Assembly (NCBI RefSeq): GCF_002198115.1
Contig: NZ_NGNR01000001.1
Location: forward strand, 562,369 to 626,368
Reading direction: 5' to 3'
Length of the DNA stretch: 64,000 bases
From: Robiginitalea sediminis
GTDB taxonomy: Bacteria > Bacteroidota > Bacteroidia > Flavobacteriales > Flavobacteriaceae
Positions 35,848 to 43,338 of the stretch are shown piece after piece; the first letter of the stretch is position 1; each line of letters begins with the position of its first letter. Made by a program: the position numbers and the translations under genes. Under the pieces are notes generated by a model that was not told where the DNA came from, ran no database searches, and was given only the letters and a program-made list of their open reading frames with translations.

Positions 35848-36069
35848 TTACAGGTAGGAGTGGGCTGTAACGCTGTGGTCTTCTTCGCCACTGGCGTCGA
35901 AAATGCGCAGCTGCATGAGCCAGTATACCATGGCGATAGCTCCGATAATGACAAAAAGCCAGTTTACCACATTGGCGGTCCACCAGTTTTCCATGAAGCG
36001 GAAGAAGTCGTAAGGGGCAAACAGGAAATTGACGAATAAGTCCTCTATCCCTTCAAAAAAAGCTCTCAT
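35848..36069 (-). CDS. DUF6341-like small membrane protein
   Basis: 73 residues: MRAFFEGIEDLFVNFLFAPY, an amphipathic aromatic N-terminus, then one membrane helix at about 33-53 (VVNWLFVIIGAIAMVYWLM) and a charged tail ending DHSVTAHSYL. It matches what I recall of the flavobacterial DUF6341 family, usually found beside a DUF6427 gene as here (divergent, 39 bp apart). Function unknown. Confidence 0.75.
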   Translation of the reverse strand: MRAFFEGIEDLFVNFLFAPYDFFRFMENWWTANVVNWLFVIIGAIAMVYWLMQLRIFDASGEEDHSVTAHSYL

Positions 36070-36108
36070 AGTCCCTATATTTACGTTGCAAACATACGAA
36101 AACCAGCG

Positions 36109-37047
36109 ATGATTTCAAGCGTTTTTGGCAAAACCAAACCCATTAACTACATCCTGGTCCTGTCCTTCCTTTTTGCGGTATTCTGGGCACTCCGACTCAC
36201 CCGCTTCCGGGAAGAAGCCGGAGAGCATCCCCTCTGGGTAGCCCTTATGGGTCTTATCGTCCTTTTGCTCAGTGTCTTTGTGCTGAATTTTGTGGTGCAG
36301 CGCAACCAGCTAACAGGCCCCCACTCCTTTGCCATCCTGTTTTTTGCGGTTTGGACGCCCGTGTTTCCCAAGGCCATGCTTAATCCGGACGCCCTGTTTG
36401 CCGCCTTTTTCATCCTGTTGGGTATGCGCAGGCTTGTAAGCCTGCGATCACTACGGGAAACCCGCTACAAAGCCTTCGATGCCACCCTGTGGTTTCTGGT
36501 GGCAAGCCTGTTCGTAGAATGGGCGGTTCTATTGGTAGTCCTGGTATGGGCCTTTATTTATGTCTTTGAGCCCCGGTCCCTGAAAACCTGGTTGATGCCC
36601 CTGGCTGCCCTGGCGGTCTTTTCGCTGATAGCCCTAGCCGTTTCCTTGCAAACCGGCGCTCTGGATTTTGCCCGGCCCCACTTCAGTTACGGCCAGATTC
36701 GCATGGCCCCGGATTTTTTCGCATGGGACGGGGGGTTGCGGTTGCTGACCTTTGGCCTGCTGACCTTCCTGGCAGGGGCATTTGCCCTGGTGCGGCAGCG
36801 CAAAAGCGGCCACGGCCGCCTCATTATGACACGGCTTATCCTCATGACGCTGGCCCTTATCCTGGCAGTAGTATTCCTGCACCAGGGGGGAGGCTCCCAT
36901 GTGGAAATCCTCACGCTCTTGCCCGGGGTAGTGTTGCTTTCCAACTTTGTGGACGTCATTGGCAGGGATAAATGGAGGGAAGGAGTGCTTTCTGCCCTCG
37001 TGCTGGCGCCTTTGCTTCTTATGGTGGCAGATGGGATTCTGAAATAA
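36109..37047 (+). CDS. DUF6427-like polytopic membrane protein
   Basis: 312 residues, opening MISSVFGKTKPINYILVLSF. Eight or nine hydrophobic helices are predicted with short loops. The opening is what I recall of the DUF6427 family of Flavobacteriia. It is divergent from the DUF6341-like gene, and TATATTTA at about 36,087 is a near-match to a -7 box. Unknown function. Confidence 0.75.
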   Translation: MISSVFGKTKPINYILVLSFLFAVFWALRLTRFREEAGEHPLWVALMGLIVLLLSVFVLNFVVQRNQLTGPHSFAILFFAVWTPVFPKAMLNPDALFAAFFILLGMRRLVSLRSLRETRYKAFDATLWFLVASLFVEWAVLLVVLVWAFIYVFEPRSLKTWLMPLAALAVFSLIALAVSLQTGALDFARPHFSYGQIRMAPDFFAWDGGLRLLTFGLLTFLAGAFALVRQRKSGHGRLIMTRLILMTLALILAVVFLHQGGGSHVEILTLLPGVVLLSNFVDVIGRDKWREGVLSALVLAPLLLMVADGILK

Positions 37048-37051
37048 GCGG

Positions 37052-37059
37052 TATCTTTG
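37052..37059 (+). promoter_or_regulatory. -7 promoter box (TATCTTTG) for the DUF4254 gene
   Basis: TATCTTTG fits TAnnTTTG and lies 19 bp before the ATG at 37079. No TTG -33 element at the usual distance. Confidence 0.55.
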
Positions 37060-37078
37060 CCGGAAACACTCCGGTATC

Positions 37079-37684
37079 ATGTTTAGTGAATTCGCCTTTG
37101 GGATTTTCTGGGAAAGCATCCTTAAATACCATGAAATAGATCGTGTAGATCAGCCCGTGGTCAACCCCTATCCCAAGGATGAAGTGGCGCATTTGCTGTA
37201 CCGCAAGAATTGGATTGATACCGTCCAGTGGCATTATGAGGACCTGATACGCGACCCGCATATAGATCCGGAATCGGCCCTGGTGCTCAAACGGAAAATC
37301 GATGCGAGCAACCAGGACAGGACGGACCTGGTGGAATATATCGACAGTTACTTCCTTAAAAAATACCAATCGGTACAGGTGCTCGAAGAGGCCACCATCA
37401 ATACGGAAAGCCCGGCCTGGGCCATTGACCGTTTGTCTATCCTGGCCCTGAAGATCTACCACATGGAGGAGGAGGCTTCCAGGGCGGATGCCACGGAGGA
37501 CCACCGAAAGGCCTGCCAGGCCAAGCTTGAGGTCCTGAAGGAGCAGCGAAAGGACCTCTCCGCGGCTATTGACCAGCTCCTGGACGATATTGCCTCGGGT
37601 CGGAAATACATGAAGGTCTACAAGCAGATGAAGATGTACAACGACGAGGAGCTAAACCCCGTGCTGCGTGAAAAGCGCCAATGA
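37079..37684 (+). CDS. DUF4254 domain protein
   Basis: 201 residues, soluble and largely helical, charge-rich. The segments LLYRKNWIDTVQWHYEDLIR and VLKRKIDASNQDRTDLVEYID are typical of DUF4254 proteins, which are usually encoded next to a family 9 glycosyltransferase in Bacteroidota. Here the stop overlaps the glycosyltransferase gene by 17 bp, so the link is translational. Function unknown; a helper of LPS-core sugar transfer is a fair guess. Confidence 0.82.
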   Translation: MFSEFAFGIFWESILKYHEIDRVDQPVVNPYPKDEVAHLLYRKNWIDTVQWHYEDLIRDPHIDPESALVLKRKIDASNQDRTDLVEYIDSYFLKKYQSVQVLEEATINTESPAWAIDRLSILALKIYHMEEEASRADATEDHRKACQAKLEVLKEQRKDLSAAIDQLLDDIASGRKYMKVYKQMKMYNDEELNPVLREKRQ

Positions 37685-38720
37685 GCAGACCCTGCTGGTC
37701 CTGAGGCTGTCCGCCATGGGGGATGTGGCCATGACGCTGCACACTCTTCTCGCCTTAAGGCGTCAGTTTCCCGGGGTGCGCCTTACCCTCGTTACAAAAC
37801 CCCAATATGCCGATATATTCCGGAAAATCCCGAATGCGGAAGTACTTCCCGCAGATACCAAAGGGCTGTACCGGGGACTACCAGGCTTGTTTAAGCTGTA
37901 CAGCTTCCTGAAGCGCTACCGGCCCCACGCCGTAGCCGACCTGCATAACGTGCTTCGCACCCGAATCCTGGGGCTGTTGTTTCGAATCAATGGCGTCCGG
38001 GTAGTCCGTATCGACAAGGGAAGGCCTGAGAAACGTCGCCTCACCCAACCGGCAAATAAAACCTGGAAGGCGCTGAAACCCACCCATGAGCGCTATGCTG
38101 ATGTCTTTCGGGCGCTGGGATACCCGCTCCAATTGACGCCGGAAGATGTACTGCCCCGTGAACCCTGGCCGGAAAACCTCAGGGAACTGATGGGGAGTGG
38201 TTCGCTCAAGCGGATCGGGATTGCCCCGTTTGCCGCCCATGAAGGAAAAGTTTACCCTGTTTCCCTGATGGAACAGGTCCTGCGGGAATTGGATGCCCAA
38301 CCCGGGGTTCGGTTGTTTCTTTTTGGAGGGGGCCAGGCGGAGGCAGAGGTACTCGGGCAGTGGGAAGCGACCTATGGGTCCTGTGTATCGCTGGCCGGAA
38401 AGGCTTCCCTTACCGGGGAACTCGGGATTATTTCGAATCTGGACCTGATGGTTTCTATGGACAGTGGTAATGGCCACCTGGCAGCACTATACGGGGTTCC
38501 TGTGGTTTCCCTATGGGGGGTTACCCACCCCTTTCTGGGATTTGCCCCCTACGGACAGCCTCCATCCCACTCGCTTTTGTCCGACAGGGAAACCTTCCCC
38601 AAAATTCCTACGTCCGTCTATGGCAATAAGGTCCCTGACGGCTATGATCGGGTCATGGAGAGCATTCCTCCGGGAACGGTTGTGAGCAAGATCCTGGAGG
38701 TAGCATGCGTCAGGCAATAA
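37668..38720 (+). CDS. Glycosyltransferase family 9 (heptosyltransferase-like)
   Basis: 350 residues from a GTG start (MKSANEQTLLVLRLSAMGDV). GT9 marks are LRLSAMGDVAMTLHTLLALR, VADLHNVLRTRIL, IGIAPFAAHEGKVYPVSLM, the nucleotide-binding LAGKASLTGELGIISN and MVSMDSGNGHLAALYGVPVV. It probably adds a sugar to lipid A core. Its 3' end overlaps the convergent tetR-like gene by 11 bp. Confidence 0.9.
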   Translation: MKSANEQTLLVLRLSAMGDVAMTLHTLLALRRQFPGVRLTLVTKPQYADIFRKIPNAEVLPADTKGLYRGLPGLFKLYSFLKRYRPHAVADLHNVLRTRILGLLFRINGVRVVRIDKGRPEKRRLTQPANKTWKALKPTHERYADVFRALGYPLQLTPEDVLPREPWPENLRELMGSGSLKRIGIAPFAAHEGKVYPVSLMEQVLRELDAQPGVRLFLFGGGQAEAEVLGQWEATYGSCVSLAGKASLTGELGIISNLDLMVSMDSGNGHLAALYGVPVVSLWGVTHPFLGFAPYGQPPSHSLLSDRETFPKIPTSVYGNKVPDGYDRVMESIPPGTVVSKILEVACVRQ

Positions 38721-39324
38721 CCACCGGGGAAAGGGAGCGGAAGTAATTCCGGAGTTGCTGGATATAATGGTAGCGCATCATTTTGCGATTCCCGCCAACC
38801 ATTAGCGTGCGGATGCCGAAATAAGAACTGATGATGTAGGCGGCCACCCCTTCGCTGTCGATATGCCGCTCCACAAAGCCATCGGTTTTGCCGCGTTGAA
38901 GGGCTGTTACCAGGTTAACCTCCCATACCTTGCAGATATCGGTCAGGTATTTCATGATTTCAGGGTTGCGGCCATTGAACTCATTCATAAAATTCGCGAG
39001 TACGAAACCAAAATCCATATGGTTGTGCTCGGCGGTTTCCAGGGCGTCGTCCAGGCACACTTCTATGGCGTGCAAGGGGTTGTTCTTCCCTTCCACCGGT
39101 TCTATGAGCATGCTGTACACCTTGCGGAATACCAGGTTCTGCACAATGCTGATAAAGAATTCCTCCTTCGACTGAAAGTGATAGTAAAAGGCGCCTTTGG
39201 AAAGGTCCAGGGATTTCAGGATGTCGTCTATACTGGTATTGTAATAGCCCTGGCGGTAAAACAATTCCAGTCCGGTCATCTGCATGCGGTGCATGGTAGC
39301 CATGCGTTTGAGGTTCTTGTCCAT
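38710..39324 (-). CDS. TetR/AcrR family transcriptional regulator
   Basis: 204 residues from the ATG at 39324 (MDKNLKRMATMHRMQMTG); a start at 39429 would add 35 residues of low-complexity sequence. An N-terminal TetR helix-turn-helix lies at about 15-60 (GYYNTSIDDILKSLDLSKGA FYYHF region). The C-terminal ligand domain is unremarkable, so the inducer is unknown. Two inverted repeats built on ACCGA/TCGGT upstream are candidate operators, suggesting autoregulation. The upstream gene on the same strand is arsS. Confidence 0.9.
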   Translation of the reverse strand: MDKNLKRMATMHRMQMTGLELFYRQGYYNTSIDDILKSLDLSKGAFYYHFQSKEEFFISIVQNLVFRKVYSMLIEPVEGKNNPLHAIEVCLDDALETAEHNHMDFGFVLANFMNEFNGRNPEIMKYLTDICKVWEVNLVTALQRGKTDGFVERHIDSEGVAAYIISSYFGIRTLMVGGNRKMMRYHYIQQLRNYFRSLSPVVIA

Positions 39325-39344
39325 GATTTTTCTGATTTGGGGCA

Positions 39345-39358
39345 ACCGACGGATCGGT
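39345..39358. promoter_or_regulatory. Candidate TetR operator, proximal
   Basis: ACCGA (39345-39349) and TCGGT (39354-39358) form an inverted repeat with a 4-base spacer, 20 bp upstream of the regulator's start. The same half-site occurs in the distal repeat at 39471. Confidence 0.5.
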
Positions 39359-39470
39359 CTGTACAAAGAACCTCCAGGATGATGGCAGCATCTGGATTTT
39401 AAGATAAACCCTACAAAAAAATCGACCACAGACCCATTTTCCGACCAAATGCATACCGGGTCCTGAAAAT

Positions 39471-39490
39471 AACCGACCGCCTGGTCGGTT
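39471..39490. promoter_or_regulatory. Candidate TetR operator, distal
   Basis: AACCGACC (39471-39478) and GGTCGGTT (39483-39490) form a perfect 8-bp inverted repeat around GCCT, a shape and sequence typical of TetR/AcrR operators. It lies in the 225-bp gap between arsS and the regulator gene. No TAnnTTTG box was found on the minus strand here. Confidence 0.6.
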
Positions 39491-39549
39491 TAACGTCACA
39501 AAAAAGCGGATGAATCGTAAGGGGCGGTAGGCAGAAACCCGCCAAAAGA

Positions 39550-40605
39550 TCAGGAAACCGCACCCTGGCAGCTGCTTCCTGCTCCTGCCGTACACCCATA
39601 ACAATGCTGGTTTACCACAATATTACGGTCCAGGAGTACTTCGTGGCGGTATTCCGAAATATGGGTTATAGGGGTATCTACCTTCAGCCCGAGCATCTGG
39701 TTGAAATCGCAGTCGTACAGCCATCCATCCCAGCTAACCGAAAGGGTATTGGTACACATCACGTTACGCGCCGCCGCCGGGTTAAAGGCATCGACCAGTG
39801 CCGTCATATAGTCCTCGTAGTTCTCGGAAGCGATGAGGTAGTCGAGAAAGCGGGAGATGGGCAGGTTGGTAATGGTAAACAAATTGTGGAAGCGAATGCC
39901 AAAATCGGCTTCCAGGACCTTTTTAAAGTCCTGCTCCAGCGCCTGCTGGTCTGCCGGGAGAAAAGCCCCTGCGGGGTTGTAGACCAGGTCCAGGCGCAAA
40001 GGGCTCCCGGGCATCCCGTACCCCACCGCGTTTAAATCTTTCAGGGCCTGGATGGAGGCATCGAATACCCCACTACCGCGCTGCTTGTCCGTTTTTCCCC
40101 GGGTATAATGGGGCAGGGAGGAAACTACATGGATGTTGTGCCGTGCAAAGAAATCCGGCAGGTCGTGGAACTTTTTGTTTGCCCTGAGGATGGTCAGGTT
40201 GGAGCGGACAATAAAGTCCTCCACCCCGATCTGTGAGGCCTCCTCCACAAACCAACGGAAGTCGGGATTCATTTCAGGGGCCCCGCCGGTGAGGTCCAGG
40301 GTATGGGCCCCGGTTTCCCTAAGCACGCGGAGGCATTGCGCCATGGTTTCCCGCGTCATGATCTCCTTGCGGTCCGGCCCGGCATCCACATGGCAATGCT
40401 CGCATACCTGGTTGCACATATACCCTAGGTTGAGCTGGAGGATTTCGAGCTCCCGGGGCCGCAGCGGCCCTATTCCGGAATCCTGCAATTGCTGCTCGAA
40501 CCGGGGTAACTCCCCGTCTGCGAACAGTCCGCCGTTTAAAATGTCGAGTTGGTAGGCGGTCGAGGCCAGGGTATTATTACGCGCTTTCAGCGATTTGGTT
40601 GCCAT
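39550..40605 (-). CDS. arsS: Arsenosugar biosynthesis radical SAM protein
   Basis: 351 residues. The radical-SAM CX3CX2C motif is Cys64-Cys68-Cys71 in MCNQVCEHCHVDAG, followed by DLTGGAPEMNP; the C-terminal domain with CYGCTAGAGSSCQG matches the ArsS (DUF3641-containing) family. ArsS transfers a 5'-deoxyadenosyl group to arsenic in arsenosugar synthesis. It normally acts after the arsenite methyltransferase ArsM; no arsM lies next to it. It begins 30 bp downstream of the peroxidase-like gene and is probably co-transcribed. Confidence 0.9.
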   Translation of the reverse strand: MATKSLKARNNTLASTAYQLDILNGGLFADGELPRFEQQLQDSGIGPLRPRELEILQLNLGYMCNQVCEHCHVDAGPDRKEIMTRETMAQCLRVLRETGAHTLDLTGGAPEMNPDFRWFVEEASQIGVEDFIVRSNLTILRANKKFHDLPDFFARHNIHVVSSLPHYTRGKTDKQRGSGVFDASIQALKDLNAVGYGMPGSPLRLDLVYNPAGAFLPADQQALEQDFKKVLEADFGIRFHNLFTITNLPISRFLDYLIASENYEDYMTALVDAFNPAAARNVMCTNTLSVSWDGWLYDCDFNQMLGLKVDTPITHISEYRHEVLLDRNIVVNQHCYGCTAGAGSSCQGAVS

Positions 40606-40635
40606 AGGGAAAATGGTGTTGCCAGCCCTTGCGGG

Positions 40636-40971
40636 TTACATGGAAAGTTTATTGTATTTATTCATCATCTGTACGCCGTGCACTAGGGTAGCCCCGCTTT
40701 CTATGGCGGCACCTGCGTGGACGGCCTCCATCATTTCCTCTTTGGTAATGCCGCGTTGCAGGCCGTCTTTGGTGTAGGCATCGATGCAATAGGGGCATTT
40801 AACCACATGGGCAACCGCCAGGGCTATAAGGGACTTTTCCCGCGCACTGAGGGCCCCCTCTTCGAAAACCTTGTTGTAGTACTCAAAAAACCGGGTGCCG
40901 AGTTCTTCGCTCCACTCGGTGATTTTGCCAAATTTCCGCAGGTCTGCGGGGTCGTAATAGGGTGTCGCCAT
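40636..40971 (-). CDS. Arsenosugar biosynthesis-associated peroxidase-like protein (AhpD/CMD fold)
   Basis: 111 residues. An AhpD-like fold with redox motif Cys59-Pro-Tyr-Cys62 (VVKCPYCIDAYTK) is visible. The whole sequence, from MATPYYDPADLRKFG, fits the carboxymuconolactone-decarboxylase-like family that accompanies arsS in many genomes. The role may be oxidative protection or thiol chemistry of arsenic (inference). First gene of the minus-strand arsenosugar pair. Confidence 0.88.
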   Translation of the reverse strand: MATPYYDPADLRKFGKITEWSEELGTRFFEYYNKVFEEGALSAREKSLIALAVAHVVKCPYCIDAYTKDGLQRGITKEEMMEAVHAGAAIESGATLVHGVQMMNKYNKLSM

Positions 40972-41396
40972 AAGGGTTATAACTATTGGGATGGCATAGC
41001 CGCTGCCATCCGGGTTTAAGGTGCCAAGTTAAGGCTTAGGTTTTCCCTTGCCAATACCTTTTTGACCCCCCTATTGGTCGGGTCGGCCCGCCGCCCATTA
41101 CACTTTTGGGGTGGTTTTAACAAAGCATTGACCTAACTCCCCAGTTCCGACTGCAAAGTCGGTTTAGCAAGAAGAGAACAGCCGGCTTTTCGCCCAGGGT
41201 ATCCGCAAAAAGGGCAAAAAACGCGTTCACCTCCCCATTCGGCCCCATATTCGCTAATGAAAACAACGGCAACAAACCAGTCAGTTTGCTACACGGTAGG
41301 TACAAAAGGGCTCCAAAATTAAAATTCAGACCGGGTTTGCCGGGATGGCCGGCTTTATATCTTTGCATCAAAGCCATTTGTATGGAGTTTCCACCG
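40972..41396. other. 425-bp intergenic region between the divergent arsenosugar and patatin genes
   Basis: No gene is supported here. It contains a 6-bp hairpin CCGACT-GCAA-AGTCGG (41147-41162) and, at the right end, the patatin promoter. A minus-strand ORF crosses it and enters the patatin gene, but has no recognisable domain. The arsenosugar promoter should lie near 40,975-41,110, but no TAnnTTTG box is visible on that strand. Confidence 0.5.
41337..41365 (+). promoter_or_regulatory. Full -33/-7 promoter for the patatin gene
   Basis: TTG (41337-41339) and TATCTTTG (41358-41365) are 18 bp apart, an almost ideal match to the Bacteroidota TTG/TAnnTTTG promoter. The gene starts at 41397, or at the alternative ATG 41382. 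Confidence 0.72.
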
Positions 41397-42155
41397 ATGC
41401 ATAAAGTTGGATTGGTCCTCTCAGGGGGAGGGGTACGGGGAATGGCCCATATTGGCATGCTTAAAGCCCTGCACGAGGCAGATATTCAACCGCATTGGGT
41501 TTCCGGCAGTAGCGTAGGGGCCTTGGTTGGCGCTTTGTACGCCAGTGGGGCAGATACGGAGCAGATGCTCTCTTTTTTTAAGCAAACCCCTATTTTCCGC
41601 TATAATTTTTTCAGCTTCAGCAAGCCGGGTTTCTTTGATACTGAAAGGTATAAAAATGTTTTCACCAAATACTGGCCCGAAAACCGCTTCGATGCGCTTA
41701 AGCGCCCACTTTATGTAGCGGCCACAAACCTTCTAAAGGGGGAGGAGCGGTTCTTCTATGAGGGAGAGCTGATTCCGGCCTTGTTGGCATCTGCAGCCCT
41801 TCCTCCCATTTTCAGTCCGGTTTCCATAGACGGGGAACTCTACGCCGATGGGGGCATTATGAATAACTTTCCACTGGAGCCCATCCAACCCCAGGTAGAC
41901 TATGTGATCGGGAGCAATGTTTCCGTCATTACCCGGATTTCCAGGAGGGAAATAGGGTCATCCATACAGCTCACCAACAGGACTACGGGGCTGATGATGT
42001 ATGCCATTAACCGGGATAAAATCCATAGTTGCGACCTGATTTTCGAGCCGTCGGAGCTGGAGAAAATCGGGGTCCTGGACAAAAAGGGCATTGAGGAAGC
42101 CTACGAGATTGGCTACGCCCACGCCTCCCGGAAACTCGACGCCCTTACCCGGTAA
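41397..42155 (+). CDS. Patatin-like phospholipase
   Basis: 252 residues from MHKVGLVLSGGG; an ATG at 41382 would add five residues. The oxyanion loop GGGVRG is at residues 10-15, the nucleophile elbow GSSVG (Ser39) at 37-41, and the catalytic-dyad Asp151 in ADGGIMNNFP. It is an intracellular Ser-Asp lipid acyl hydrolase with no signal peptide. It converges with the reductase gene, with a 10-bp gap. Confidence 0.92.
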   Translation: MHKVGLVLSGGGVRGMAHIGMLKALHEADIQPHWVSGSSVGALVGALYASGADTEQMLSFFKQTPIFRYNFFSFSKPGFFDTERYKNVFTKYWPENRFDALKRPLYVAATNLLKGEERFFYEGELIPALLASAALPPIFSPVSIDGELYADGGIMNNFPLEPIQPQVDYVIGSNVSVITRISRREIGSSIQLTNRTTGLMMYAINRDKIHSCDLIFEPSELEKIGVLDKKGIEEAYEIGYAHASRKLDALTR

Positions 42156-42165
42156 AGCTGACGGG

Positions 42166-43212
42166 TCAGACGTCGTCGTAATCCACCTTAACTACGGCTG
42201 AGGTGGGGTGTGCCTGGCAGGTCAGGACAAAACCTTCTTCAATTTCGGAATCCGTCAGGATCTGGTTCTTCGCCATTTTAGCGCTGCCCTCGGTTACCCG
42301 GGCAATACATGTACTACAGACCCCGCCCTGGCAGCTGTAGGGGGCATCTATCTTGTTTTTGAGCGCCGCATCCAGAATCACATCTTTCTGGCTCATCGTA
42401 AGGGTGAAGGTCTGTTCGTCCAGCACAATCTCCACCTGGGACTGGCCTTCGGCCAAGCCCTCTACGGCACTCTCCCCATCGGGCTCCGTAAAGAGTTCAT
42501 GCAGGATAGCCTCCGGTGCCACCCCGTTTTCCCCCAGCGCCACTTCGCACATCTCGATCATTTCCTGTGGACCGCACAGATAGTAGCGGTCGAAGGTCTC
42601 CGAAACGTGTTTGTTCTTCAGGATGAAATTCAAGGTACTTTTTTCGATCCGTCCGAATAGGGCATCGGCCTCCTGCTCGCGGCTAAAGGTAAAATAGTAA
42701 GTAAACCTATCGGTATATTTTTGAGATAACTCCCGGATTTCTTCCAGGTACATGGCCTCCCGCGCCGATCGGTTCCCAAACAGGAGGACCACCCGGGAGC
42801 TCTGGTTTTGTTCCAGTGCCGCCCTGATAATACTCATCATAGGGGTAATCCCGCTTCCGGCGGCCACCGCCAGGATATTCTGGTTAGTTGCCGGATCAAA
42901 GACAAACCTGCCCTGGGGAGGCATCACCTCCAGGGTATCCCCTTCCTGCAGCGCCTCGTTGGCAAAGACCGAAAACCGGCCGCCATCCACCTTTTTGACA
43001 CCAACACAAAGCTGGGAACTGCCCGGGGCAGAAGCAATGGAATAGGCCCTGCGGAGCTCCGTGCCCCCAACCGTGTGTCGGAAGGTAATATACTGGCCTG
43101 CCTTAAAGGCAAAGGTTTCCTTCAGGTTATCGGGGACGCTCAGGCAGAGTTCCACCGCGTCTGGGGTAAGGTTACGGACGTTGTTAAGGGTAAGCGGAAA
43201 GAAATCTGACAT
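42166..43212 (-). CDS. 2Fe-2S ferredoxin:NAD(P)H reductase, PaaE-like
   Basis: 348 residues from MSDFFPLTLN (a TTG two codons upstream is less likely). Order: FAD domain (RRAYSIASAPG near residues 56-66), NAD(P) domain (AAGSGITPMMSII near 118, YYLCGPQEMIEM near 212), and a C-terminal plant-type ferredoxin domain with Cys294, Cys299, Cys302 (CQGGVCSTC) and Cys332. PaaE is the reductase of phenylacetyl-CoA epoxidase, but other pathways use the same architecture; no paaABCD genes are nearby. Confidence 0.88.
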   Translation of the reverse strand: MSDFFPLTLNNVRNLTPDAVELCLSVPDNLKETFAFKAGQYITFRHTVGGTELRRAYSIASAPGSSQLCVGVKKVDGGRFSVFANEALQEGDTLEVMPPQGRFVFDPATNQNILAVAAGSGITPMMSIIRAALEQNQSSRVVLLFGNRSAREAMYLEEIRELSQKYTDRFTYYFTFSREQEADALFGRIEKSTLNFILKNKHVSETFDRYYLCGPQEMIEMCEVALGENGVAPEAILHELFTEPDGESAVEGLAEGQSQVEIVLDEQTFTLTMSQKDVILDAALKNKIDAPYSCQGGVCSTCIARVTEGSAKMAKNQILTDSEIEEGFVLTCQAHPTSAVVKVDYDDV

Positions 43213-43278
43213 GGGCAAATTTTTTGCGCAAAATTACGGAAACAGTCCTTTTCGGACGGTGTATAGGCCCATTTTATG

Positions 43279-43307
43279 TTGTTGGTGTAACAAAACCCCG
43301 ATATTTG
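43279..43307 (+). promoter_or_regulatory. -33/-7 promoter for the DUF5687 exporter operon
   Basis: TTG (43279-43281) and GATATTTG (43300-43307) are 18 bp apart; the -7 box matches TAnnTTTG at seven of eight positions as GATATTTG. The gene starts at 43339. Confidence 0.6.
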
Positions 43308-43338
43308 CAACTAACGTCACGAACAAAGCTACCAACCC

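Noticed and set aside
41117-41458. 113-codon minus-strand frame in the gap and start of the patatin gene
   Set aside because: No domain, overlaps the strong patatin promoter and its 5' end; treated as chance.
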